DNA of 64,000 bases from positions 15,001 through 79,000 of the forward strand of contig CAUYUJ010005670.1 of NCBI GenBank assembly GCA_963575745.1, given 5' to 3'. The position numbers and the translations under genes were made by a program. This stretch comes from Prorocentrum cordatum (lineage: Eukaryota > Sar > Dinophyceae > Prorocentrales > Prorocentraceae). The notes beneath the pieces were generated by a model. The model was not told the DNA's origin, did not search any database, and was given only the letters and a program-made list of their open reading frames with translations. Below, one piece after another: positions 9,781 through 20,086 of this stretch (the first letter of the stretch is position 1; the number at the start of each line of letters is the position of its first letter).

Positions 9781-10086
9781 CTTCATTCAGTGTGCACAGA
9801 TTTCCTTTCATGTGGTGACGACCACACTATTGAGATTTCATTTTGATAAGACAGCGCTATTTGAGTTTTGTCGCATAGCGATCGGACTCGCGCCGCTGTT
9901 CGTTTTGAGAATTTATGTTTTTCTTGCCGGTGCGTGTAGCAGCACCCGTTAAATGCCCCGGGGCAGCCGGATAGCATGCCGACAGGGCCGTTTGCCTGTG
10001 TTTGTTTTGAGAGCGCTCTGATTAATGAAGTGAGCTGCGATCAATGATCGTCGCTCGACGGCGCCGCGAGCGTCAATCAGGAGGAG
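9781..10086 (+). other. Copia 3' region up to the polypurine stretch
   Basis: I see no gene here. The stretch ends in a short purine run, GGAGGAG, directly before the 3' LTR, which is where a plus-strand primer (polypurine tract) is expected. Confidence 0.55.
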
Positions 10087-10265
10087 TGTGATTCCCGCTC
10101 ACTCCCCGTGCACTTCCTGCATCCCCGCTCTATCCCTCACGCCCGCTCGTGCCGCTGCCGTTTTGTTTCGAACTAGGGCCCTTGGCCTTAGAGCTACGCA
10201 GATAGATTGAGCAGCGCTCTCTTTCGCCTAAAGATCGTCGCGCCGCGCGCGCCATCCATATCACA
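10087..10265 (+). repeat. 3' LTR of the Copia element
   Basis: 179 bp, identical by eye to the 5' LTR, TGTGAT to ATCACA, followed by the GGGGG target duplication and the resumed satellite. Confidence 0.95.
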
Positions 10266-10953
10266 GGGGGAACCGTGTGCGAACTGCGCCACTGGGGCCT
10301 TCGGTGGAGCTCCCTATGGGGCAACGAAGCGCTGCCCTGGGTGGGGGGACCGCATGCGAACTGCGCCAGTGGGGCCTTCGGTGGAGCTCCCTATGGAGCC
10401 ACGAAACGCTGCATTGGGCGGGGGAACCGCATGCGAGAGCAACCACTGGGGCGTTCGCTCGAGCTCCCTATGGGGCCACGAAGCATTGCCCTGGGTGGGG
10501 GAACCGCATGCGAACTGCGCCACGGGGGCCTTCGGTGGAGCTCCCCATGGGGCCACGAAGCGCTGCCCTGGGCGGGGGAACCGCATGCGAAAACAACCCC
10601 AATTGGGCCTTCGGTGGAGCTCCCTATGGGGCCACGAAACGCTGCCCTAGGTAAGGGAACCGCATGCGAACACCCCCATTCGGGCCTTCGGTGGAGCTCC
10701 CTATGGGGCCACGAAGCGCTGCCCTGGGCGGGGGAACCGCATGCGAACACCCCCACTGGGGCCATCGGTGGAGCTCCCTATGGGGCCACGAAACGCTGCC
10801 CTGGGTGGGGGAACCGCATGCGAACATCCCCAGTGGGGCCTCCGGTGGAGCTCCCTATGGGGCCGCGAAACGCTGCCCTGGGTGGAGGAACCACATGCGG
10901 GCTGTGCCACTGGGACCTTCGGTGGAGCTCCCTATGAGGCCACGAAGCGCGTG
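10266..10953. repeat. 77-bp tandem satellite, right part
   Basis: Continuation of the array broken by the Copia element, same unit and phase, about nine copies. Variants occur in the spacer after AACCGCATGCGAA (for example CACCCCCA or CAACCCC instead of CTGCGCCA). Confidence 0.9.
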
Positions 10954-12337
10954 AGGGGTGTGCCGAGAGCAGAGGCAATGAGGAGGAGGAGGGAGGTGGG
11001 GGAGGGAAAAGCGGGAGGAGGAAGGAACGCGGGGCGCTGTCTCTTCAAAACGAGGACTCATCACCACAGGATGGTTGGAAGAAAATATGTATTCGGATGC
11101 GAATTAATGGCAGGCGGGATCCGGGGGGGGGGAGGGGGGGGTCATCATTCTTGTGTCCGGTTTTGGACATTACCCCACCTACCCGTAGCCCTGGCATTCC
11201 CATCGCACCCATCAGGGGGGGGGGGGGGGGCGGAACCGCCCGGAGCACCCGGGACCCTCGGCTCGACGATCTCGCAGGGATCCTGCCGCCCCCAGACACC
11301 CCGCCGACCTGGTCTGAGCTCGGAGCCGGCCGAACCGCGGCCCTCGCGGGCCCGGCCCCTCCCCACGAGGCCCCGGGGCCTGACCCGACCCGAAGGAGAC
11401 AGGATGGAGTGAGTGAGCCTAGCTGCAAACTTTGGATACTCTCCCGGGATCTCCCGGGAGCGCCGGCCAACCCCGCACGGCACCCGCGAGGGGGTAGCGA
11501 GACTGGGGCCGGAGATTTCCCCAACGCCGCCTTCGGCCCAATCACTGCCGAGGACCCCCCCATGCCGAGGACCCCCCAACGCCGCATCTCCGAGACTTCT
11601 CCGCGGCCAGAAGGCCCCTTGCCATTGGCTTCCCAGCCGCGGCGCATGGGAGTCGCCAGTAGAAGACCCCCCCCCGAAAGGACAGACGGGCGCAACGCTA
11701 CGCGGTTGCATCGTCTCCCTGCGTCGCGGACCTCCAAACAGTCGAACCCTGTCACGCGCGGTGCGCAACGGTCCCTGTGGAACGCGCAAAGACCCCCTAG
11801 CCGCGAGCACTGTCTGAGGAACGCCGCCAGCAGGTCGCACTTGTCTCTTCTTTAATTTTTCGTTTCAAAATTGCGCCCTGCTGTTCGGCTCACATTGTTG
11901 CCTGTCCGTGGGACTTGCGGTTCTGTGCGTTAGGTTCCCTGTTCTTTGCATTGGGTTTGCTGCCCTGCGCTGCGCCTACTGCCGCTGGCACTGCGGCCTG
12001 GCGGACGACTGCGCGGCCAAGATTTTCCGCGCCCCGGCAGGCGGTACGGCAGCCATGAGCCCATGGCCACAGCAGCGGCGGGGAGGACCGAGAAAAGAGC
12101 TCCTGAAGCCGCAGCGGGCTTCGAAAACTGCAGCAGACTGCCGTGCGGCCGGAGGAGACTTGACGGGCCGCGCCATGCTGCCTGCTCGTCTTCCGGCGAA
12201 AACCGTTCGAATCCTCCTGCTCCTACAGAGCAGAAGCCCGCTGGAATCTGCGCCTCCCTCGGCCCGCCCGATTCATGGGCTGGCCGGGAGCAGCACCAGC
12301 GCAGTGACCCATCCACCCTCAGATCGCCGCGGTGCGC
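10954..12337. other. Intergenic stretch without a supported gene
   Basis: GC-rich DNA with G-runs near 11126 and 11215. Long frames on both strands are Pro/Arg-rich and unlike any family I know. It lies downstream (3') of the light-harvesting gene on the minus strand. Confidence 0.5.
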
Positions 12338-13896
12338 TCAGAGGCCGAACTGCTGGATGCCGTCCTTGCCGGTGGCAATCTCCGCCAGCAGGATTCCCAT
12401 GACCGAGATCATTCCCATGCGGCCGTTGTTGAGCTCCTTGTTCCGAATCTCGTCGCTGTAGCCGCCGCCGAAGGCGCCGAAGAGCCCCGCCCAGTCTCCC
12501 GGGTCCCCGAAGTTGCCGGGCTCCTTGGACAGATCGTCATCCTTCCAGTACACGCTCTCCGTGAACGCGGCGATGGGGAGGATGAGGCAGGTGAACCCGA
12601 GCACACCCGTAGGGTCGGTGAGCGCCCCGAGCCCTGCAGGGGTCTGCTCGAAGCCCGGGAGCTTCACGAAGTGCTGGAAAGCGGTCCCGAAGGCGGCCAT
12701 CATGGCGACGCGCCCGTGCTTCAGCTCGGAGCTGCGGAGCTTGTGGAAGCCTGCGTAGTCGCCGACCTGGCAGAACCCCAGCGGATCGAAGTAGCCCAGG
12801 GGCGCCGTCACGCCGACCGCCTTGTCGGCATCGTCAGGCCCGTCCCCATCCCCATCCCCAGCGGGCCAGGGTTCCTTGGCGACACCAGCCTACCCCCTCG
12901 AGGCCAGGATGGACGCCGCAAAATCCGACGGGGCCGGCATCAATCCCCGCCTGGGGGGGCGGGGGGGGGGCAGGTCGGGCAGCGGGACCAGTGCTTTCGA
13001 AGCGGGGATGGGGTCAGCAGAAGAAGACGACACGGTATAACATTAACTTTCGAAGGCCCGCGCGGATACCTTGCATCGGCGCTGGACCTCGCCGCGCCGG
13101 AGGCGCCGCCGTTGGGGGTCCAGCGCAGACCCAAGAGATCCGCGCGGACCCTCGACCAGTTAATCTCTCTATGGGAGATCAAAAAGACCAATGCCGCCTC
13201 TCCCTGGGCCACGCCCAGGGCGCACTCTCACCAGGATCCAGCGGCGAATCCGGCCGCGGCGTCGAGGAAGTGGGTAATGGCAGCGGTAGCGGCACCTAGT
13301 CCTCCCTTGAGCTCGTGCCGGTCTTCCTTCCTCTTGGGCGCGTGGTAAGAGGGGGAGGGTCCCAAGTGGGTGGTGAAGAGAAGGGCCCCTTGGGGGCCTT
13401 CTTTCTTCACCCCCCGCTTTTAGGTCACCCCCCAGCACCACCCGCGCGATCCTCGATCGGGGACCTACTGACCTGGGTCCATCCAAAGCCGGGTCGGTCG
13501 GGCCTCGCGCAAGATGCTGCAAACTCCTCCAGGGTCCTGCAGACTGGCGCACTCAAAAGACCGGGCCAGTGCAGCCCTGGCACTGCAGGATACTGCAAGG
13601 ACCGGCGCTCGGACGGACCTCCGCTTGCACGGACCCCTGTCCCCGACTCGAGGTGGGCCCAACGATGCCGGCCTTGGCCGGGTCGAAGGGCGGCGGGGCC
13701 TCCGGGGCCTCCTCCGCCGCGGCGGCGGGCGCCTCCACCACGGCCGTGGCCGCGGGCAGCGCGCGGCGCGGGCCGCGGCCCGGCCTCCTGCCGCTGGCCA
13801 CGGACGCGGCGGCCAGGGCCGCGGAACCCAGCAGCCAGGGCGAGGCGGCGCCGGCCGGGGTCCTGAAGGGGCGTTGCTTGGATGACCGCGGGGGGG
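12338..13896 (-). CDS. Chlorophyll a-c light-harvesting protein, two exons, 5' end missing
   Basis: Exon 2 (12820-12338) encodes a three-helix antenna protein. Helix 1 carries ELKHGRVAMM, the middle helix GFTCLILPIAAF, and helix 3 KELNNGRMGMI; the E-x-x-H/N-G-R motifs bind chlorophyll and pair helices 1 and 3. It ends IQQFGL then TGA. Exon 1 (13673 to about 13896) gives an Ala/Arg-rich plastid-targeting region ending PFDPAK. Joining AAG to GCG restores FDPAKAVGVTAPLGYFDPLGF, the expected start of the mature protein, in frame. Visible length is about 235 residues, normal for the family. No start ATG lies in exon 1, which is preceded by a pyrimidine-rich stretch ending CAG, so a further upstream exon is likely. 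The product would sit in thylakoid membranes and harvest light. Confidence 0.9.
12821..13672 (-). other. GC-AG intron of the light-harvesting gene
   Basis: On the minus strand the intron starts GCCGGC after CCAAG and ends GACAAG before GCGGTC; AAGGC is repeated at both junctions. GC donors are common in dinoflagellates. A stop codon at 12890-12892 in the exon 2 frame shows that the sequence cannot be read through. Length is 852 bp. It contains the small inverted-repeat element at 13043-13164. Confidence 0.75.
13043..13164. mobile_element. Small inverted-repeat element, copy A, inside the antenna-gene intron
   Basis: Imperfect inverted repeats of about 45 bp begin ATTAACT at each end. They include GCGCGGAT and GCGCTGGACC on the left, with the reverse complement on the right. 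The same arms occur at 46230-46385 and 59716-59919. It has no coding capacity, as in a MITE or introner-like element. Confidence 0.7.
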
Positions 13897-14369
13897 CTGA
13901 GGGGATAGGGGGCGCAGAAGTGGATGCTAAGGCGGGCTATGTGTACGTGTATGTGTATGTGTGTATACATATATATATATATATATGTGTATATATATAT
14001 ATGGCGGGAGGTTCTCGTTTGTTGGTGGCATAAAGGATTTGTTGTGGAGCGTCCCCGGGTCGCCCAGCCGGTGCCGGGGGGCGTTGGTATGGTAAGAACG
14101 AGTGCCGCCCGAGAGGCCCGCGCGTCGAGATATGATCCAAATGCTGAGGTGGTCCAGCCCGTTTCGCATGATAGATCGTCACAAGTTTGCGTTTTGAGGA
14201 GACCGGATCTGCGATAGTCCGGCCCCCTTCTCCTGAGACATCCTCGCAATTCTGGGCTCCCAGACGCTACACGAGAGGTGGTCCAGCCCATTTCGCTTGA
14301 CACGTCGTCGGATCTCTCGGCTCGGAGATGCCGTGACCTGAAGTGGCCGCTGCTTCCGCATGCTTATTT
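13897..14369. other. Upstream flank of the antenna gene with a (TA)n tract
   Basis: A TG/TA microsatellite runs about 13936-14002. Near 14230 an isolated CTGAGACATCCTCGCAATT matches the core motif of the 151-bp and 41-bp repeats. The missing first exon and promoter may lie here; I could not identify them. Confidence 0.45.
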
Positions 14370-15600
14370 CGGCACACCCCTCAAATGTTTCGCGGGCCCA
14401 TAGGGAGCTCCGCCGAAAGCCCCAGTGGCAGGGTTCACATAGCACCGCCGCCTAAATTTCGGCACACCCCTGACACGGTTCGTGGCCCCATAGGGACCAT
14501 AGGGAGCTTCCCCGATGGCCTCGATGGCAGGGTTCGCATGGCACCGCCGCCTCCATTTCGGCACACCGCTCACACGGTTCGTGGCCCCAGAAGGAGCTCC
14601 GCCGAAGACCCCAGTGGCAGGGTTCGCATGGCACCGCCGCTTCCATGTCGGCACACCCGTCACACGGTTCGTGGCCCCAGAAGGAGCTCCGCCGATGGCC
14701 CCAGTGGCAGGGTTCGCATGGCACCGCCGCCTCCATGTTGGCACACCGCTCACACGGCTCGTGGCCCCATCGGGAGCGCCGCCGAAGGCCCCAGTGGCAG
14801 GGTCCGCATGGCACCGCCGCCCCCACCTCGGCACACCCGTCACACGGCTCGTAGCCCCATAGGGAGCTCCGCCGAAGGCCCCAGTGGCAGGGCAGGGTTC
14901 GCATGGCACCGCCGCCTCCATGTCGGCACACCCGTCACACGGTTCGTGGCCCCATAGGGAGCTCCGCCGAAGGCCCCAGTGGCAAGGTTCGCATTGCACC
15001 GCCGCCTCCATTTCGGCACACCTCACAAATTTCGTGGCCCCGTAGGGAGCTCCGCCGAAGGCCCCAGTGGCAGGGTTCGCAAGGCACCGCCGCTCCCATT
15101 TTGGCACACCACTCACACGGTTCGTGACCCCACAGGGCGTTCCGCCGATGGCCCTGGTGGCAGGGTTCGTATGGCACCGCCGCCTCCATGTCGGCACACC
15201 GGTCACGCGGTTCGTGGCTCCATAGGGAGCTCCGCCGATGGCCCTGGTGGCAGGGTTCGCATGACACCGCCGCCTCCATCTCGGCACATCGCTCACACAG
15301 TTCGTGGCCACACAGGGAGCTCCGCCGAAGGCCCCAGTGACCAGGTTCGAATGGCACCGCCGCCTCCATGTCGGCATACTCGTCACACGGTTCGTGGCCC
15401 CATAGGGAGCTCCGCCGAAGGCCCCAGTGGCAGGGCAGGGTTCGCATGGCACCGCCGCCTCCATGTCGGCACAGCGCTCGCACGGTTCGTGGCCCCGTAG
15501 GGAGCTCCGCCGAAAGCCCCAGTGGCAGGGTCCGCATGGCACCGCCGCCTCCATTACGGCACACCGCTCACACGGCTCGTGGCTCCACAGGGAGTTTACC
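14370..15600. repeat. 90-bp tandem satellite
   Basis: About 13 units; for example GGAGCTCC recurs at 14593 and 14683, a 90-bp period. The unit holds ATAGGGAGCTCCGCCGAAGG, CCCCAGTGGCAGGGTTCGCA and TCGGCACACC. Its first part is the reverse complement of the 77-bp satellite core (CCTTCGGTGGAGCTCCCTAT). Confidence 0.9.
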
Positions 15601-16249
15601 GAGGGCGATGCTCACAACGACGGGATTCACAATATATCATCTCGCCAGGATATTTTTGCACAATGGGATGGCGGGGGGAGGCGTCAGAGGGAGAGGAGGA
15701 AGGGGGAAGTGGAGGAGGGAGGGGCGCAGGAGGAGGAGGAGAAGGAGGAAGGGCACGGGACAGGGAGGAATGGCGAGGGCAGGAGCAGTTTGAGAACCAG
15801 CGCTCCCGAAGGGGAGGGTGCCAAGGGAAACCTGGGTGCCGGGGTCGCCCAGGGGGGCTCCCGGGTGCCGGGGTCGCCCGGGTGCCGGGGTCGCCCGGGG
15901 TGCCGTGAGGGGCAACCCTGACGCCGGTGCCGGGGAGGTGCTGGGGAGGGTTTTGGCCCGAAATCGTTCGGTGAACCCCATGGCCCACGGGGGCCCTTCT
16001 GGAGGGCCCCTGGTTGCGCCCCCCCGCGACAAGCTTCTTGGTGAGAGTGTCTGGCATGTGCGATTGACATGTGCGGAGGGCGCCTGGCCTCCCCATTGCC
16101 CCGCGTCATGGCTCACAGTAGGCGGGCACCGCACTGCGAGGCATGTGCGTCAAGATGCTGAAAGTTTGAGGGGCCCACGAACCTAGTAAGGAGTTCATGT
16201 CAAGTAATCTGCTGTCAGACTTCTCTGGTGACGCTTCCATTTGTGAGGA
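15601..16249. other. Unassigned DNA with a short GC-rich repeat
   Basis: No gene seen. Around 15830-15905 the block GGGTGCCGGGGTCGCCC occurs three times in close succession. The rest is purine-rich on the plus strand. Confidence 0.5.
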
Positions 16250-19035
16250 ATCCTCACACATGGGCTCTTGTCCGAGACATCCTCACTGAGGATGTCTCGG
16301 ACGAGAGCCCAGCTCTTGAAGGCGCGTCGAGTTCGGGAGCTTACTGAACATGTTTCTGAGGATGTCCGCAGCGAAACGTCCAGCCACACCGAGTTTGATA
16401 TCCAATGCCCACGTTCAACATCTCAACTTCCTAAATACATCTTAAGCGAACGGGTAAGTGTTTCTGAGGACCAACGTCGTAACACAACTCCGCCAGCACC
16501 CCAATGGTGCGATGGCGTCTCAGGCGAAACGCTCCTCCACACCATGTTGGATATCCTTTTCATTTCCTGATGATGTCTAAGGCGAGCGCTTCTTTTTTTC
16601 AGAACAAAGCGTCCTACAACAACTTGTCCAACATCGCCACGTTGTGAGGATGTCTCAGGCGAAACGCCCTCCCACGCTGTGTTGGATGTCGGACGCCCGA
16701 TCTCCAACATTTTCACGTTTCTGAGGATGTCCAAGGCGAAAGCTTCATTTTGAGAATTCGGGTCGTAAGACAAGTCTTCTAGCAACGCCCGATCTACAAC
16801 ATATCGTTTTCCTGGGGATGTGTCAAGCGAGAGCTTCACTACTAGGTGAACCAATGACGTAAATCAACTCTTCCACCATTCCCATTGTGTGAGGATGTCT
16901 CAGGCGAAACGCCCCTCCCCCCCCACACACGCAATGCTGAATATCCGAAGACCGGCCTCCAACCTCTGAGGGTGTATCAGGCGAAAGCTTCAATTTGAGA
17001 ATTCGGGTCGTAAGACAACTCTTCCAATATCCAGATATTGTGAGGATGTCTCAGGCGAGACGTTCCTCTACGCCATGCTGGATACCCGACGCCCGATCTC
17101 CAACATCTCGATGTCCTGAAGATGTCTCTGGCGGTAGCTCCAATTTTGAGAACCAACGCTGTAAAACGACTCCTCCAACATCTTTACTTTGTGAGGATGT
17201 GTCAAGCGTAACGCATCCCCACGCCATTCTGGATACCCGACGCCCGATCTCTCAACATCTTCGTTGTTCTGCGGATGGCTCAGGCGAGAGCCTCACGTTT
17301 GAGAATTCGTGTCGTAAGACCACCTTTCCAACAATGCCTTGTTGCGAGGATTTCTCAAGCGAACCGCTCCTCCACGCCATGTCTGATGTCCGACGCCCGA
17401 TCTCCAACATCACAATTTTCTGAGGATGTCTCAGGCGAGCGCTTCATGTTTGAAAATTCGCGTCGTAAGACAACTCTTCCAACAACGCCATTTGCGAGGA
17501 TGTCTCAAGCGGAATGCTCCTCCACACCATGTGTGATATCCGACGCCCGATCTCCAACATCACATTTTTCTGAGGATGTCGCAGGCGAGAGCCTCAAGTT
17601 TGAAAACTCGCTTCGTACGACAATTCTTTCAACAACGGCACTTTGTGAGGATGTCTCAAGCGAAATGCTCCTCCATACCATGTTGGATATCCGACGCCCG
17701 ATCTCCAACATCTTCATTGTTCTGCGGAAGGCTCAGGAAAAAGCCTCATGCTTGAGCATTCGCGTCGTAAGATAATGCTTTCAACAACGCCATTGTGTGA
17801 GGATGTCTGCAACGAAACGCTCCTCCACGCCATCTTGAATGTCCGACGCCCGATCTCCAACATGTTCATTTTTCTGAGGATGTCTCAGGCGACAATTTCC
17901 TGTTGATGTCATTGTAAGGTCTTTCCGTTTGACAGTGGCAGTGTGGAAGGTGTTGCTGGGGTCGCACCCTGTGATGGGTGAAGCCGGGGACCGAGAGGCT
18001 GCTGACAGGACAAACGGGAATCCGCCATATTGGGAGGATGTCTCAGGCGATGCGCTCCTCCACGTCATAATGGATATCCGACGCCCGATCTGCAACATTT
18101 CATTTTTTGGAGATGTTTCAGGCGAAAACTTTAATTTGAAGAACCAGGTCTCAGGCGAAACGCTCCTCCACACCATGATGGATTTCCGGCGCCCGATCTC
18201 CGACATCTCATTTCCCCGAGGATGTCTCAAGCGAAAGCTTTCGTTCTGAGGATCAATGTCGTAAGCGAGCTCCTACAACATCCCCATTTTGTCAGGATGT
18301 TTTAGGCGAAGCGCTTGTCCAGACCATGTCGGATAACCGACGCCCAATCTCCAGCATCTCAATTTTCCGATCACTTCTCCGGCGAAAGCTTTCTTTTTGA
18401 GGATCGAGGTCGTGCAACAACTCCGCCAACATCCCCATATTGTGAGGATGCCTCAGGCGATGCGCTCCTCCACACCATGGTGGGTGTCCGACGCCCAATC
18501 TCCAACATCTCATGTTTCTGAGGATGTCGCAGGCGAAAGTTTTCTGTTTGAGAAGCAGCGCCGTAAGACAACTCCTCCAACATCCCCATCTTCTGAGGAT
18601 GTCTCAGGCGAAACGCTCCTCCACGCCATGTTGGATATCCGACGCCCGATCTCCAACATCTAATCTTTCTGAGGATGTCGCAGGCGAACGCTTCATTCCT
18701 GAGCATCAACGTTAGAAGACAACTCTTCCAACAACGCCTTGTTGCGAGGATGTCTCAAGCGAAACGCTCCTCCACGCCATGCCTGATATCCGACGCCCGA
18801 TCTCCGACATCTCAATTTTCTGAGGATGTCTCAGGCGAACGCTTCATGTTTGAGAATTCGCGTCGTAAGGCAACTCTTCCAACAACGCCTTGTTGCGAGG
18901 CTGTCTCAAGCGAAACGCTTCTCCACACCATGTTGGATATCCGACGCCCGATCTGCAACATCTCATTTTTCTGAGGACGTCTCACGCGAAAGCTTGTTTT
19001 TTGAGAACCAGCGCCGTAAGCTACATCCTCAGTTT
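16250..19035. repeat. 151-bp tandem satellite with an internal dimer
   Basis: About 18 units. GAGGATGTC of one register recurs at 18671, 18822 and 18973, exactly 151 bp apart. Each unit has two half-units that both contain a form of GAGGATGTCTCAGGCGAAA, one followed by CGCTCCTCCACNCCATG and GATATCCGACGCCCGATCTC, the other by GCTTCATTTTTGAGAATT. Overlapping open frames are repeat artefacts. Confidence 0.9.
16261..16311. repeat. 51-bp near-perfect palindrome
   Basis: Two 25-base arms around a single central C (16286) differ at one position. The arms contain CCGAGACATCCTCA / TGAGGATGTCTCGG, the core motif of the adjoining 151-bp satellite, arranged head to head. Confidence 0.85.
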
Positions 19036-19104
19036 GTGGTCAGGTCAGGATGGCCTTGCTGGGGTCGCCCCCGGTGCCGGGGGATGTGGGGGTCACGAGG
19101 CCGG

Positions 19105-19134
19105 TAATCCAGAAGCCGCATTAAAGTGATCATT
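19105..19134 (+). repeat. Left terminal inverted repeat with TA
   Basis: TA at 19105-19106 followed by a 28-bp repeat identical to the reverse complement of 43342-43369. Confidence 0.9.
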
Positions 19135-19142
19135 TGTTTTTT

Positions 19143-19235
19143 GGCCCCCCCTCTGTCACAGGGGGGGTCAAATATGCCCCCCCTCTGTCACAGAGGGGGT
19201 CTGAGATGCCCCCCCTCTGTCACGGAGGACCTCGT
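19143..19235. repeat. Left subterminal palindromes
   Basis: Three copies of CCCCTCTGTCACAGRGGGG-type palindromes at about 33-bp spacing directly inside the left inverted repeat. They are candidate transposase-binding sites. Confidence 0.8.
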
Positions 19236-19239
19236 TCTG

Positions 19240-20086
19240 GGTGCTCTTCTGCCACGGGAGCTCCCGATACGATTGGACACGATAAAATGTGATAGCGGGA
19301 TGGGGGATTGGAGGGGGAGGGAGAAGAAAACGATGAAGGAGAGGAGGCAACGACAGCACCGATGAAAGCACCGTTTCTTTCTCCTTCTCCGCTCGGGCAG
19401 CGGTCGCCGAGCACGACGGCGCGCGCGAGTCGCCGCCGCTCACGATGCATTGGCAAGGCCTCCGCTGCTGCGGAGGGTCGACGTTCGGCCGATGAGGCCT
19501 CCCTCCGCTGCTGCGGAGGGGCGGCTCCTGTGCGATGGTTCAGCTAAGTTTTTCCCAGGGATTGGTTTCGGGGGGGGGTTCGACCCACCTCCAAGTCGTG
19601 GTCGCGACCTCCCAGTGCCCCTGGCCGCTACTCCACCCACTGTGGCTGCTCCACCAGTCACTGGGGCGTTGGTCGCTGCCGAATGCAACTTGCATGTCGC
19701 GCCAGGCGGAGTCGACCATGCGGTCCTGCAGCGAGGAAGCCTCGCCGCTCGGCTGTTGCCACTCGCGCTCCTCGCCCTCCTTGGTGCGCCACCACTCATC
19801 CCTGCGCCACTCCTCGTCTGTTGGTTGCTGCCGTGGCGTTTGTGGCCTCCGCTGCTGCGGGGGCTCTGGCGGCTCGTGGCCGAGGGCAGCGATCGCGTCC
19901 GAGATGTAGATGGCGGCGCCGCGCTGCCCTCGCTGCTCCAGCGGCGCAGGCCCTGGAGATGGGCACTGCGGGGTCGGCTGCCACCTTGGGGGTGATAAAT
20001 AATTATTTCTATGATTATCCCCTCCCTGTCAACCCCCGCCCCTTCCCGACACTCATTTCCTTATGTCATCCCTCGTCCTGCTCAGC
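19240..20086. other. Transposon left-end region without a supported gene
   Basis: Between the subterminal palindromes and the end of the EEP gene I see no supported coding region. It holds hairpins of the CCGCTGCTGCGG family near 19459, 19502 and 19847. Confidence 0.5.

Larger units (their letters stand above)
1104..10265 (+). mobile_element. Complete Copia-type LTR retrotransposon
   Basis: Two LTRs of 179 bp, identical by eye, bound 9,162 bp. Each begins TGTGAT and ends ATCACA. The 5-bp sequence GGGGG lies on both sides (1099-1103 and 10266-10270). Removing the element and one GGGGG restores an uninterrupted satellite unit. Gag is followed by Pol with protease, integrase, reverse transcriptase, RNase H order, and integrase before reverse transcriptase is the Copia order. 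Identical LTRs indicate a recent insertion. Confidence 0.95.

Noticed and set aside
14364-15564. 396-residue minus-strand frame rich in Cys and Arg
   Set aside because: The 90-bp satellite is a multiple of three and happens to be open in several frames on both strands.
17000-19000. Repeated ISDARSPTS peptide frames
   Set aside because: They are shadows of the 151-bp satellite.
16250-19035. CRISPR array
   Set aside because: Spacers between the repeated motifs are themselves repeated, and the context is eukaryotic; it is a satellite.
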